In this document: positions 41,535 to 51,154 of the stretch, piece after piece
Position numbering within the stretch: the first letter of the stretch is position 1
How the letters are laid out: each line of letters begins with the position of its first letter
Assembly (NCBI RefSeq): GCF_004348675.1
Contig: NZ_SMKN01000001.1
Location: 62,001 to 126,000, forward strand
Length of the DNA stretch: 64,000 nucleotides
Source of the DNA: Micromonospora sp. KC606
Lineage (GTDB): Bacteria; Actinomycetota; Actinomycetes; Mycobacteriales; Micromonosporaceae
Direction of reading: 5' to 3'
Made by a program: the position numbers and the translations under genes
Notes under the pieces: generated by a model
Databases searched by the model: none
Seen by the model: the letters and a program-made list of their open reading frames with translations, nothing else
Told to the model about the DNA's origin: nothing

Positions 41535-41555
41535 TGGCCGGGATCCGGTCAGGGA

Positions 41556-42767
41556 TCAGTCGGGTAGGCGGTCGAGGATCCAGGTGCAGAGTTCCTCGGT
41601 GACCGCGGTGTGGGCGGTCGTGGTGGAGGAGCAGAGGAACTCGTCGAGTTCACTGTCGCCCGGGTCAAGCGCGTTGACCTTCGCGTACAGGCTCTCCTGG
41701 TCATCGAGGTCGCGGATCGCGACGGCGCTGACGGTAGGCACGAAGCACACGGTCGACTTGAGGAGGTTGACGATCCCGCCGTTCTTCTTCAACGCGTCGG
41801 CGATGAGCCGATAGGTGTCCAGGGTGCCTCCCGGGGCGCCATCGATCTCCGGGAAGCCGTCTGTGGTGATGATCTTACGGTCGGGCGGGAGGGTGCGGAC
41901 CAATTCGGCAACCGTGACGTTGTCCCCGGCCGCTTGAATGCGGAAGTTGGTCCCGGGAAAGAGCAGCCCATCAACGGTCAACGCGAACTCCCCCGGCTCG
42001 ACGGGGCCCGCCGTGCCGTCACCGGCGCCATTCGCGACGCCGATCTTGCGGGGAATCGTGGGCCACCAGCCCACCGCCTGGAGCTGCTCGAGGAATTCAT
42101 CCCGGTCGGGATGTTGCCGGATTGCGCCGTCGTTGCTGTCGTAGTGCCGCCACAGCATCTCCTTCGCGGCGGGGCTGTTCATCTGAATCGCAAAGTCGTT
42201 CGCCGGGCCGGGGATGAAGTGGGCGAAAGCCTGTACCCCGATGGGGATGTAGCCGCCCCGGTGGGGGGTGTCATAGGAGAAGTAGACATCGGTGCGGTGC
42301 GGAATCCCCTCGTGTTCCATCCTGGCGAGCGCGTAACGGGTGATCAGACCGCCCATACTGAAACCGCCAACCGCCAGTAGGTCGCTCCCGGTCTGGGACG
42401 AGATGGTTCGCTGGATCACCGCGATGGCCGCCTGGGCGTTGGCCGATATCGACGCCGTGCGTTCGTCGAAACCGAGGAGGATGACCGTCCTGCCCCGTCG
42501 CCGAAGCGTGGTGATCAACGGGAAGGCGCCGTCCAGACCCTGGTAGAGCCAGTCCAGATCGCTGCGGCCGAGGTTGAACCCGTCGGCGATGACCACCGGC
42601 CGTCGAACACCAGGCGGGCCGTCTGCGTAGTAGACCCGGGCGAAGCCGTTGGGGATACCCTCGTCCCATTCCTCGTCCGCTGCCGGCACCTCGATCGGCA
42701 CCGACGGCGCGCCGGCAACCCGAGCAGCCAGGGACACCCCACCCACCGCTTGTTCCAGTTCGGACAT
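41556..42767 (-). CDS. Lipase-like alpha/beta hydrolase
   Basis: 403 residues; GGGAGGAAACTGC directly precedes ATG 42767. The fold starts PVVIADGFNLGRSDLDWLYQ, and the nucleophile elbow is VGGFSMGGLITRYALARMEH with Ser at about 137, as in PGAP1-like or triacylglycerol lipases. YDTPHRGGYIPIGVQAFAHF follows. A later beta-strand region (GEFALTVDGLLFPGTNFRIQ) is unusual for the family, and the C-terminus has an acidic/Trp helix. No signal peptide is visible, so it is probably cytoplasmic or non-classically exported. It stands alone; the 300 bases upstream are AT-rich for this genome and probably contain its promoter. Confidence 0.8.
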   Translation of the reverse strand: MSELEQAVGGVSLAARVAGAPSVPIEVPAADEEWDEGIPNGFARVYYADGPPGVRRPVVIADGFNLGRSDLDWLYQGLDGAFPLITTLRRRGRTVILLGFDERTASISANAQAAIAVIQRTISSQTGSDLLAVGGFSMGGLITRYALARMEHEGIPHRTDVYFSYDTPHRGGYIPIGVQAFAHFIPGPANDFAIQMNSPAAKEMLWRHYDSNDGAIRQHPDRDEFLEQLQAVGWWPTIPRKIGVANGAGDGTAGPVEPGEFALTVDGLLFPGTNFRIQAAGDNVTVAELVRTLPPDRKIITTDGFPEIDGAPGGTLDTYRLIADALKKNGGIVNLLKSTVCFVPTVSAVAIRDLDDQESLYAKVNALDPGDSELDEFLCSSTTTAHTAVTEELCTWILDRLPD

Positions 42768-43064
42768 GCAGTTTCCTCCCTTTCATCCACGCGCCGATCG
42801 TCCAGACAGAAGCGTCTGATCATGAGCGGCTGCGGGGCATGGCGGCCTTCACCACGACAAGAACGATATGCCAGCAGCACCCATTTCTCCACTCATTCGG
42901 AGGTATGAAAAAACGGTAAAACTTCCACGATGAAAGCTTATGGGAATTCCAAAATGGTCGTCTGGCGGGGAACGCAAATGTCATCAGATTCGTGACTGCG
43001 AGGCGGGATTTCAATTCCCTTCTATTGAACCAACCTCATCCTGCGTAGCGGCTACTCTCGAGTG

Positions 43065-43258
43065 ATGGAAGACGAGGTTGGCCTGCACGATTCGGGGGCG
43101 CGCGGCGGGAGTTGCAACGTCGTTTGGTCAGAATGCTCCTGCACTTGAGCGTCGAGATGCAGCAGATGAAGCATCTCGAGGAGCCACTGCACCCTGCTCT
43201 GCCGAAGCTACCGTCAGCCTTTCGCGGGAAGTGTGGTGTGCGTCGTTTGGCGCGTTGA
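43065..43258 (+). pseudogene. Small protein upstream of the ankyrin gene, apparent frameshift
   Basis: ATG 43065 opens MEDEVGLHDSG; after a run of five G at 43093-43097 the frame that makes sense is the next one: ARRELQRRLVRMLLHLSVEM, QQMKHLEEPLHPALPKLPSA, FREKCGVRRLAR and a stop at 43258. A sixth G would make one 64-residue helical protein. It ends 20 bases before the ankyrin protein start, so the two are probably one operon. Family unknown; the missing G may be a base-call problem. Confidence 0.4.
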
Positions 43259-43278
43259 CGCGCGACGGGAGGGCGGTC

Positions 43279-44280
43279 ATGACAGGCTGGGATGGAGTGC
43301 GGTTGTGGGGCGGCGGCGAGGATGAGGTGCGGGCACGTCTGGCGGCGGGAGCCGATCCCTGCATGCCGTTCGGGACTGACACGGCCCTGCACGTGGCGGC
43401 GGAGCACTCGTCGCCCGCGGTGGTGGCGGCGATGGCCGCGGCCGCAAGCGATGTTGACGTCCTGTCCGACGGCCGGTCCCCGCTGTGGCTGGCGGTTCAC
43501 TCGCGGCGGTACGACAATGCCCGGGTGCTGGCGGCCGCTGGCGCGGACCCGTGGCAGTCGATGATGGCCGGTTGGTCACCTGGTCGGCTGAGCCTCGCAG
43601 GAGCCGAACCCGACTTGTTCGGCGCGGCGCCGGCCGGTGTGGAGCTGAGCCCAGCCGAGCGGGAAGCCGTCGCGTTGGCTGGTGAGCTGGGCGAACGGTT
43701 GCAGGTCGACTACTACGACGGAACCGGGCTGCTCTGCGTCGCTGGTATCGACGCGGCCGAGGCGATCCGCCGGCTCGCCGGCATCCCGATGACCGAGGAC
43801 GAGCTGCTCGCCCACTACGAGGTCGACGTCGAGGAGGAGCCCGAGCCGGGCGACGAGGACGACTGGCGCTGGCTCTCGGAGATGAACGATCTGCTGCTCG
43901 TCGGCGTCAGCGACGTGCCTGGCGGCTGCGTGATCAGCCAGCCGTGGGGATATCAGCCTCAGACTCCCTTGGTTGGTCGGCTGCTGTCCGCCGGCACCGT
44001 CGCCTACGGCCTTTACGCGAACCCGAAAAGCGGCAACCAGGGCAGCATCTACCGTGACGGGGAGACGACCGGCTGGGACCTGCACCCTGGCGGTGCCGCG
44101 TGGGACACGGACACCAGCGAGATGATGCTGCTCAGCTACCTCTACTGGCTGCAGCCTCCCGCATACGCGTGCGCGTTCGTGGGCCTGCGCCCAGTCGACG
44201 CCCGATGCATCACCGGCCCCGCCGACCAGTGGGTTCTCCTCCCCGACCGCGACTACTGGGCCCGCGAGACGGTTAGTTAG
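43279..44280 (+). CDS. Ankyrin-repeat protein
   Basis: 333 residues from ATG 43279 (GGGAGGG upstream). Three ankyrin-type repeats occupy the first 100 residues: EDEVRARLAAGADPCMPFGT, DTALHVAAEHSSPAVVAAMA, GRSPLWLAVHSRRYDNARVL and AAAGADPW. A second domain of about 200 residues (RLQVDYYDGTGLLCVAGIDA, GVSDVPGGCVISQPWGYQPQ, LSAGTVAYGLYANPKSGNQG) resembles the beta-rich domain of similar actinobacterial proteins of unknown function. It is followed at once by IS701 sequence, but the C-terminus looks complete. Confidence 0.8.
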   Translation: MTGWDGVRLWGGGEDEVRARLAAGADPCMPFGTDTALHVAAEHSSPAVVAAMAAAASDVDVLSDGRSPLWLAVHSRRYDNARVLAAAGADPWQSMMAGWSPGRLSLAGAEPDLFGAAPAGVELSPAEREAVALAGELGERLQVDYYDGTGLLCVAGIDAAEAIRRLAGIPMTEDELLAHYEVDVEEEPEPGDEDDWRWLSEMNDLLLVGVSDVPGGCVISQPWGYQPQTPLVGRLLSAGTVAYGLYANPKSGNQGSIYRDGETTGWDLHPGGAAWDTDTSEMMLLSYLYWLQPPAYACAFVGLRPVDARCITGPADQWVLLPDRDYWARETVS

Positions 44281-44299
44281 GCTTTGTTAGGTCGTGGTG

Positions 44300-45310
44300 G
44301 CGTGTCGCTTGTACGGGCGTCGTGGGGGTGTTTGGCTGCGGTGCGTGGTTGAGCGGGACCTCGCTCGGGTGCGGGCGCAGTTGGAGGACTTCGCGACGAG
44401 GATATTCGCGGGGTTGCGGCGATCGGATCAGCGGGCGACGGGTCTGCGGTATCTGCGTGGGTTGATGTTGGACGGCCGGCGTAAGTCGATGCAGCCGATG
44501 GCCGAACGGCTCGGGGTCGATCACCAGCAGTTGCAGCAGTTCCTGACCTCGTCGACCTGGGATGTCGCCGGTGTGCGGCGGCGGCTGGCGACGGCCGCGG
44601 TCGACCTGGTGGCGCTCAGGTGTGGGTGGTCGACGACACCGGGTTTCCCAAGGACGGCAAGGCATCGGCGTGTGTGGCCCGGCAGTACTCCGGCACCCTT
44701 GGAAAGGTCGCGAACTGCCAGATCGCCGTCACGGTTCACGCGGCGACCGACGCCGCGTCGGCGGTGCTGAACTGGCGGCTGTTCGTGCCGGAGTCCTGGG
44801 ACGAGGGCTGTATCCCCGGCCCGGACGGGAAGCCCGCGAACGCGCACGCCCGCAGGCTGCGCCAGCAGCCGGTCACCCTCGATCAGGCCGGGACGAAGAA
44901 AGCACACCACCGTGTGCGGGTGCCGCCTGCCGAGCAGATCGACCAGATCCTCCAGCGGCGGGCGGCGTCGAAGGTCCCCGACGCCGAGCGGTACCGGCCG
45001 AAGTGGCTGATGGCCCTGGAGATGCTCGACGAGTTGGCCGCATGGGGGCTGCGTCCGCCGCTGCTGACCGCCGACGCCGGCTACGGCCAGGTCGCGGAGT
45101 TTCGCCAGGGCCTGACCGAACGCGGCATCAGCTACATCGTGGCGACCACGTCTTCCACCGCCGCTCAACCCGGAGACGCCCAACCGGTCGAGGTTCCCTA
45201 CGCCGGAGTCGGCAAGCACCCCACACCGCGCTACCCCCACCCTGCTCGCAGCCTGAAGGACCTGGCCCTCGCCCACGGCGCCGACAAGACGCGTCTGGTG
45301 CGCTGGCGTG
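44300..45310 (+). pseudogene. IS701-family transposase, frameshifted and 3'-truncated
   Basis: First part: VRAQLEDFATRIFAGLRRSD, GLMLDGRRKSMQPMAERLGV and LQQFLTSSTWDV. A shift near 44618 leads to WVVDDTGFPKDGKASACVAR (first catalytic Asp), GKVANCQIAVTVHAATDAAS and LLTADAGYGQVAEFRQGLTE (second Asp). The frame breaks off near 45300, before the region with the last catalytic residue. The element's left end is probably the TTAGGCTTTGTTAGG at 44277-44291. Confidence 0.8.
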
Positions 45311-45432
45311 CCCGGCTACCCGCACCCGACCACACCCATCCTCTCGGGTCAGCCGGACACAACTCCGGTCGGTGCTCAATCGGCGGCTATGAGCGGATAC
45401 AATTCCAGCCTGCGGTTGACGCCGAGCGCGGT

Positions 45433-46296
45433 TTACCAGGAGCGCCAGGCACCGGGCGGATGTTCGGGTGTCGCCAGATCGGCGACCATCCCGAAATGAT
45501 CAGTGGCCCACACCTTGTCGACCGGTTCGTCGAAGGCCAGCCGGCAGTCGACGATGTCCAGGGTCGGGCCGTGGATGCCGCAGCGAACCATGACGTAGTC
45601 GATGCGGCGTCCCAGCTCCAACGACATCTCGCCGGCCTGCACGAGTGGGTTCAGCGGTGTAAAGGTGTGGCCGGGTTCGTCTGGGTGTATCGCCGACCAG
45701 GCATCCCGGTACGCGACGCTGCGTCGGCACAGCGACTGCTTGCCGGTCCAGAACCTCATGCTGGCAGAGTCCGGACTGTCATCGAAATCCCCGGCCAACA
45801 TCACGTGCATGTCCCGGCCGGCGAGTTGCTCCTCGATGAACTCGGCACAGGCGACCGCTTGCAGCTCGCGTTCGTAGGCGTAACCCACGTGGTAGGTCGG
45901 CTTATGGTGAACGAACAACAAGGGCCCGATCGGCGGCGGCGCTTCGATCTCGGCCACGACGGCGGCGCACCATGGCAGGTCCACGCGGTCGGTGACGTGC
46001 AGATCAACCTCACGTACCGTACCGACCGGCCACCGGCTGGCGAGAGCAGCGCCGACGCCGTCAGCAGAGCGCCCGGAGTGACGAACGATGTGATAGTCAG
46101 GGCCGAGCAGGTCCGGAGCTTGGTCATAGCCATTACCCCAGACCGTTTCCTGCAGGGCGACCAGATCCGGGCGCAAGCTTGCCAGACCCGCCCGTAACAC
46201 CGAACGACGACGTTCCCAGTCGGCACGATCCGGCGAAAGCAAGTTGAGGGTCATGACCCTCAGATGACCTGCCCTCGCGCTGTCGTCAAACTCCGC
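45433..46296 (-). CDS. Endonuclease/exonuclease/phosphatase (EEP) family protein
   Basis: 287 residues from ATG 46296. It has the EEP metal-dependent hydrolase motifs in order: RVMTLNLLSPD, LVALQETVWG, SRWPVGTVREVDL, FVHHKPTYHVGYAYERELQA, MLAGDFDDSPDSASMRFW (GDFN/D motif), RIDYVMVRCG and WATDHFGMVADL (final catalytic His). The family includes DNA-repair exonucleases, sphingomyelinases and inositol phosphatases, and nothing indicates which applies. No signal peptide. The neighbours are IS debris. Confidence 0.87.
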   Translation of the reverse strand, partial: AEFDDSARAGHLRVMTLNLLSPDRADWERRRSVLRAGLASLRPDLVALQETVWGNGYDQAPDLLGPDYHIVRHSGRSADGVGAALASRWPVGTVREVDLHVTDRVDLPWCAAVVAEIEAPPPIGPLLFVHHKPTYHVGYAYERELQAVACAEFIEEQLAGRDMHVMLAGDFDDSPDSASMRFWTGKQSLCRRSVAYRDAWSAIHPDEPGHTFTPLNPLVQAGEMSLELGRRIDYVMVRCGIHGPTLDIVDCRLAFDEPVDKVWATDHFGMVADLATPEHPPGAWRSW

Positions 46297-46516
46297 CATA
46301 CAGATCAATTACCTGGAGCCGAGCTGCCGAAACATCATCCGCACATCGGTTAAACCCTCACGCCGAGAGAACGGCTCGCTCATCGACGCCCGTCACACAA
46401 CGTCACCAACTTGGATCGTTGCTGTCAGGCGGCGAGCCGCCGGACGTAGACCGAACTCGGCGCGGTGTGCAACTGCAGCCGTCACCTACCTCTGCACTCG
46501 GACGGGTCTGTGGATT

Positions 46517-46740
46517 TAACGGCTCTGGCTCACTTTCGGTGGTATCAGAGAGTAGTGGCCTCAAGGGCTGGGCGGCGGGGCTGTCCAGATTGGTGCAACC
46601 AGGGCAAAGGGGGTAGCAAGTCGGAGTCGCGCGCTTCCTGCGAAGACTCGCCAACTCCGAGACATCAGCGTCAGCGGTTCGCGCGTGCACCTGCGAGGTC
46701 GCCACGGAATGTCACCACCGAAAGTGAGCCAGAGCCGTTA
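46517..46740. mobile_element. 224-bp MITE-like element with 27-bp perfect terminal inverted repeats
   Basis: The arm 46517-46543 begins TAACGGCTCTGGCTCACTTT and is the exact inverse complement of 46714-46740. The interior (170 bases) has no transposase frame. No clear target duplication is seen. On its right the element borders the broken end of an ATP-grasp gene fragment. Confidence 0.65.
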
Positions 46741-46972
46741 GCGAGACAGCCCCTGCTCCGCAGTCGTGCGGAGGGCCACGCCTCGCTCGGCGAGCACGTC
46801 CGTGAAGTGGGCGTACCGTTCGCTGCGCAGCATCCAGCCTCGATAGATGGCCAATGCCGCCGCTGGGCACGGCCGCCACCGCCCGCTCTGCCTCGTCGCC
46901 TCGGGCCAGCGCGTCGTGGTCAACCACAGCAACGACCAAGCCCGCTTCCCAAGCCGCTCGCGTCTCCGACAC
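46741..46972 (-). pseudogene. ATP-grasp-type protein, N-terminal fragment
   Basis: ETRAAWEAGLVVAVVDHDAL, ARGDEAERAVAAVPSGG, then one frame over IYRGWMLRSERYAHFTDVLA and ERGVALRTTAEQ. This matches the N-terminal domain of an actinobacterial ATP-grasp family. The gene ends at the right arm of the MITE-like element, and no continuation is found beyond it. Confidence 0.55.
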
Positions 46973-47109
46973 GAAATGCTCATCCGGACGGCGCGGCCGC
47001 AGCGGGACTGTAGCCCGGCCTAGTCGACACGGTGCCTGAGGTCTTCTCGGGTTGTGCCGTCGAACCGGCGTTCAGCTTCGACGGCACGTCGGAAGCGACG
47101 GTATGCCTA

Positions 47110-47419
47110 TGGCGGCAGCAGGGCGACGACCGGTGGCATGCTGGACCATGCAGACGCCACGATCAATGAGCTTCCCGTCGACGCTCCCGGCCACGTGCCG
47201 TGGTGGCCTCGTCCCGACGTGAACCTGTTCAACATCGTGCTCCACGTCCTGCAGGACACCACCCGGCATGCCGGTCACGCCGACATCCTGCGCGAACAGC
47301 TCGACGGCTGGTCCGGGCTCAAAGCTGAGTACGAGGAACAGATCGACACAGCGGCCCGTGAGACCTACCGGGCGAAGATCCAGCAAGCTGCCCGGGCAGC
47401 GGCTGGCGGCTCGTCTTGA
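47110..47419 (+). pseudogene. DinB/DUF664-like protein, C-terminal part (copy 2)
   Basis: [60 protein letters not shown] and YEEQIDTAARETYRAKIQQA. The frame is open from 47054, but the usual N-terminal helix bundle is absent, so this is a 5'-truncated gene. Very close in DNA to 13955-14140; here the reading frame is intact. Confidence 0.6.
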
Positions 47420-47541
47420 GAAGGATGCCCGAGGGGAAAGCGAGCAAGCCAAACCAGGTTTTGAGGTTCCCGGTGACGCTGACGAGTAGGGTGGTTGGCC
47501 GGGCCACCACTCCCCACACCGCACTGAGGTGAGTAGGCCGA

Positions 47542-48129
47542 TCAGCGTGTGCGATGTGCACCCGCTCGCACTGCGGCCAGCGCGGCGGCGGCCGCCTTTT
47601 CGGCGACCGCGTCGTTGACCGGCTCGTGGGTCACCAGCATCCGGTAGTAGAACGGTGCGCCGAGTGCTCGGATCACCTCAACTGGATCGGTATCCGCGGG
47701 TAGCTCACCACGCTTGACCGCGCGCTGCACGGATTCGGCGGCTTGGCTGTTACGGGCAGCGTAGAACTCGCGCAGCGCGTCTGCCGCTCGTGGGTCGTGT
47801 ACCGCTGCGGCAATCACGCCGAGAAAAAGGGAGCGTTGTACCGGATCCGCGTAGAAACGGCTGATCCCCAGGGCAAGCTCGCGTAGATCCGTCTCGATTG
47901 ACCCGGAGTCTGGCAGCGGCAGGTCGGTCCTGACGAGTTCGCGGAGCAGTTCGGTGAGCAGCCCGGTGGTGTCGCGCCAGCGCCGGTACACCGTGCTCTT
48001 GGCGACTCCTGCGGCGTCGGCAACCCGTTCCACCGTCAACTCGGCGTACCCGTGTGCCTGGAGCTCGGCGCGGGTCGCGGCGAGGACGGCCGTGCGTATC
48101 CGCTCGGTACGTCCCCTTGGTCGTAGCAT
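47542..48129 (-). CDS. TetR-family repressor of the MFS exporter
   Basis: 195 residues from ATG 48129. TetR domain: RIRTAVLAATRAELQAHGYA, ELTVERVADAAGVAKSTVYR, RWRDTTGLLTELL. The C-terminal domain is of the TetR_C_16/AcrR kind (ALGISRFYADPVQRSLFLGV, VEVIRALGAPFYYRMLVTHE). It is divergent from an EmrB/QacA-type exporter with a 15-base palindrome between them, the classical arrangement of a drug-responsive repressor. Confidence 0.9.
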   Translation of the reverse strand: MLRPRGRTERIRTAVLAATRAELQAHGYAELTVERVADAAGVAKSTVYRRWRDTTGLLTELLRELVRTDLPLPDSGSIETDLRELALGISRFYADPVQRSLFLGVIAAAVHDPRAADALREFYAARNSQAAESVQRAVKRGELPADTDPVEVIRALGAPFYYRMLVTHEPVNDAVAEKAAAAALAAVRAGAHRTR

Positions 48130-48205
48130 GCCCGGCTGCGGACGGTCTGACGTCAAAGAAAACTCCAGTTGCGTTAGTGCCTTGAGTTCGCCTAGCATCC
48201 ACCTT

Positions 48206-48220
48206 AACGCGACTCGCGTT
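48206..48220. promoter_or_regulatory. Operator palindrome between TetR and MFS genes
   Basis: AACGCG-ACT-CGCGTT, perfect, in the 167-base divergent gap. Likely TetR site. Confidence 0.6.
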
Positions 48221-48296
48221 TCATTACCATCGTCCGACACCCTGGCGCGCCAGCAGCGCAGGGTAGGTCGAACTGCGCACCCAAAGGAAGTACGCC

Positions 48297-49775
48297 GTGA
48301 CTCCACCGACGAAACCCAGCTCGCGCGGGCTGGCGCTCGCCACGCTCTGCGCGATGCAGTTGATGATCATCCTTGATGGAACGATCGTGACCGTCGCCCT
48401 GCCGACCATCCAGCACGCCCTGGGCTTCTCGCAGGGCGGACTCTCGTGGGCGGTGAACTCCTACCTCATCGCCTTCGCCGGGCTGCTGCTCCTGTCGGGG
48501 CGGCTCGGCGACCTGATCGGAACCAAGAAGGTGTTCCTGGCAGGCCTTTGCACCTTTACCGTCGCGTCGCTGCTGTGTGGCATCGCTGGCAGTCCGGAAA
48601 TGCTGATCGCGGGTCGGTTCCTGCAGGGCGTGGGCGCAGCGTCTGCGTCCGCCGTGGTGCTCGGCATGATCGTCGCTCTATATCCTGAGCCCGGCGAGCA
48701 GGCCAAGGCCATGGGCGTCTACAGCTTCGTCTCGGCGGGCGGCGCCTCGATCGGCCTGATAGCCGGCGGGGTCATCACTGAAACCCTGGGCTGGCAGTGG
48801 GTGTTTCTGATCAACCTGCCCATCGGTGCGGTAGCCCTGTTCGCCGGACGGCGGTTTCTCACCGGGCAGCCGGGAATCGGACTGCGCGCCGGTGCCGACG
48901 CGATCGGCGCCATCCTGGTCACCACGGGTCTCTCGTTGGGTGTGTTCACCATCGCGCAGGTCTCCGAGGACCGGCTCAGCTCGGGCGAGCTTAGTCTGTA
49001 CGGCGCGGTCGCTGTGCTTCTGCTGGTCGCCTTCGTGATCCGCCAGGCCAAGGTCGCCCGCCCGCTGCTCGCTCTGCGCCTGTTCCGCAACCGGGAGATC
49101 TCCGGCGCCAACATCGCTGTGGTGCTGGTCTTCGCGGCCGGCTTTGGCTTTCAGTTCCTCAACGCCCTGTACCTCCAGCGTGTCCTCGGACTCGACTCGA
49201 TGCAGACCGGCCTCGCGTTCCTTCCCGCACCCCTCGTCATCGGCACCATGTCACTGTTCTTCACCGCCAAACTCACCGCCCGCTTCGGCACCCGTCGGAC
49301 ACTGCTGACCGGCCTGTTCGCTCTCGGCGCCGGACTTCTCCTGCTGAGCCGGGCACCCGCCGACGGCAGCTACGCGCTGGATGTCATGCCAGCCCTGCTC
49401 ATCCAGGGCTTCGGCATGGGTCTCACGGTCCCGGCGATCATCATGCGGGCCATGTCCGGTGCCGCACCTGCCGATGCCGGCCTCGCCTCCGGTCTGAACA
49501 ACACCGCCCAGCAGGCAGGCGCCGCAGTCGGCCTCGCCGTCCTGGCCACAGTCGCCACCGCGCACAGCGACTCCCTGATCCGCGGCGGTACCGAGCAGGT
49601 GCAGGCGCTACGGGACGGATACAGCCTCGGGTTCCAGTTCTCGGCAGGCTTCGTCTTCGCCGCCTGGCTCGTCGCCTTCCTCGTCCTGAGAGACAGGTCA
49701 ACCAAACGGCAGCAGGAGCAGCCGGCGGGCCAGACGATCGCTCAGGACACCGTCGAGCCCGTCGCCGCACCGTGA
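48297..49775 (+). CDS. MFS multidrug exporter, EmrB/QacA (DHA2) type
   Basis: 492 residues, about 14 membrane helices. Motif D1-like LDGTIVTVALPTIQHALGFS in helix 1, motif A GRLGDLIGTKKVF in loop 2-3, motif C-like SVSAGGASIGLIAGGVITET region in helix 5, and PAIIMRAMSGAAPADAGLAS late in the protein. GTG 48297 has AAGGAAG upstream. Proton-driven efflux of hydrophobic or cationic compounds from the plasma membrane is the expected function. Control by the divergent TetR is likely. Confidence 0.92.
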   Translation: MTPPTKPSSRGLALATLCAMQLMIILDGTIVTVALPTIQHALGFSQGGLSWAVNSYLIAFAGLLLLSGRLGDLIGTKKVFLAGLCTFTVASLLCGIAGSPEMLIAGRFLQGVGAASASAVVLGMIVALYPEPGEQAKAMGVYSFVSAGGASIGLIAGGVITETLGWQWVFLINLPIGAVALFAGRRFLTGQPGIGLRAGADAIGAILVTTGLSLGVFTIAQVSEDRLSSGELSLYGAVAVLLLVAFVIRQAKVARPLLALRLFRNREISGANIAVVLVFAAGFGFQFLNALYLQRVLGLDSMQTGLAFLPAPLVIGTMSLFFTAKLTARFGTRRTLLTGLFALGAGLLLLSRAPADGSYALDVMPALLIQGFGMGLTVPAIIMRAMSGAAPADAGLASGLNNTAQQAGAAVGLAVLATVATAHSDSLIRGGTEQVQALRDGYSLGFQFSAGFVFAAWLVAFLVLRDRSTKRQQEQPAGQTIAQDTVEPVAAP

Positions 49776-49835
49776 TCCCGCGCCCGACAAGCGATGCAAC
49801 CGAACTGAACGCCGACAGAGCGAGGGGTACGCACA

Positions 49836-50936
49836 GTGCCGGACAGGATTCGAGTAGGAGTGGTCGGGGCACACGCCGAGCGAGGTTGGGCCCGAAACGT
49901 TCATCTGCCCGCCCTATCGGCGTCACGCGACGAGTACGAAATCATCGCGGTCGCCGGAACGAGCCGTGAATCGGCATGGGCGGCGGCCCGCGTATGGGGT
50001 GCCCAGCACGCTTTCGACGACGCCCGGGCGATCATGACGCATCCGCAGGTCGACCTGATCACCATCGCCGTGCAACTCCCGCAGCGGGACGGCCTGGTGG
50101 AAGCGGCGATCGCGGCGGGAAAGCATGTCTACAGCGAGTGGCCGTTGGCGCTGAACGCGGAGATCGCGGAGCGGTTCCGGGCCGGTGCCCAGGCGGCCGG
50201 GGTTCGGCACGCGGTGGGGCTGCAGTCCCGGCACCACCCGGCGGTGCGGTACCTGCGTGACCTCATCGCGGACGGTCTGGTCGGGGAGGTGCTGTCAACG
50301 TCGCTCACGTACTCCCTCGCGACCCCCGAGGTCTGGTCGCAGCGCTACGCGGCGCTGTTCGACCACACCAAGGGCGTCAACCATGTGGCAGTCGTCGGCG
50401 GTCATTGCCTCGACATGTACCGCTCGATCGTCGGCGATTTTACCGAACTGTCAGCGACCCTGACGACCCGGATCCGCCGGGTCACTCTGCAGGAGACGGG
50501 TAACGAGATCGAGGTCACTTCGCCGGACCAGATCGTCGTGGCGGGGCTGTTGGAATCGGGGGCGGCGTCCTCGGTGCATCTCATGACAGGTGGACCACAG
50601 GGCGACGGCCTCCGGATAGAGGTGCACGGGCGGGCAGGCCGGCTGATACTCCGTTCCACGGACGACTCCCTGGTCGGTCCCGAGTTCGTTCTCACCCACG
50701 CCCGGGTCAACGGCAGCCCGGTCGAGCGGCTCACGGTGCCCATGCGTTATCAGTCTGCGCTCACCGGGGCGCCGTCCCCGGTGAGCAACGTGCACCAGGT
50801 GTACGCGGATCTGGCGCGAACGATTCGTACGGAACAAACCTTCGAGCCGGACTTCGCAACGGCGGTCCGTACGCATCGCCTGCTGGACACGATCAAACAG
50901 TCCGCGGATATGGGAGAGCGTCAACGACTCCCCTAA
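49836..50936 (+). CDS. Gfo/Idh/MocA-family oxidoreductase
   Basis: 366 residues from GTG 49836. The Rossmann fold starts IRVGVVGAHAERGWARNVHL, with VDLITIAVQLPQRDGLVEAA and GKHVYSEWPLALNAEIAERF (EKP-type motif, here EWP), then GLQSRHHPAVRYLRDLIADG and the catalytic-region VVGGHCLDMYRSIVGDF. These NAD(P)-dependent enzymes act on sugars or related polyols. The substitution of Lys by Trp in the EKP motif removes the usual catalytic lysine, so activity may differ. It lies 60 bases after the exporter and may share its transcript. Confidence 0.88.
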   Translation: MPDRIRVGVVGAHAERGWARNVHLPALSASRDEYEIIAVAGTSRESAWAAARVWGAQHAFDDARAIMTHPQVDLITIAVQLPQRDGLVEAAIAAGKHVYSEWPLALNAEIAERFRAGAQAAGVRHAVGLQSRHHPAVRYLRDLIADGLVGEVLSTSLTYSLATPEVWSQRYAALFDHTKGVNHVAVVGGHCLDMYRSIVGDFTELSATLTTRIRRVTLQETGNEIEVTSPDQIVVAGLLESGAASSVHLMTGGPQGDGLRIEVHGRAGRLILRSTDDSLVGPEFVLTHARVNGSPVERLTVPMRYQSALTGAPSPVSNVHQVYADLARTIRTEQTFEPDFATAVRTHRLLDTIKQSADMGERQRLP

Positions 50937-51154
50937 CTGGACGTTTGCTTCACGTTCGCGCCAGTAGTGGGCGTTCACGGTCCGATCTCGATAGCGCAAG
51001 ATGCCCGATCCAACCCGGAAAGAACACATCTTGCCCGACTGAACCCCGACCGGAATCAGAGCATTTCGCCCCTCGAACGCGTCTGGTTCACCTTCGCCCA
51101 TAAATCGACGGACATGATGTCCGTCGAGCCGGCCCCCGGCCCCGTACGCCTGCA

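Noticed and set aside
41461-41545. GC-rich short tandem GGCGCC/GCCGGC units as a CRISPR-like or iteron array
   Set aside because: Units are only six bases without spacers and form a hairpin next to a stop codon; a terminator explains it.
44620-46197. A 525-residue plus-strand frame continuing from the IS701 transposase
   Set aside because: Only the first part to about 45300 is transposase; the rest is antisense of the EEP-family gene.
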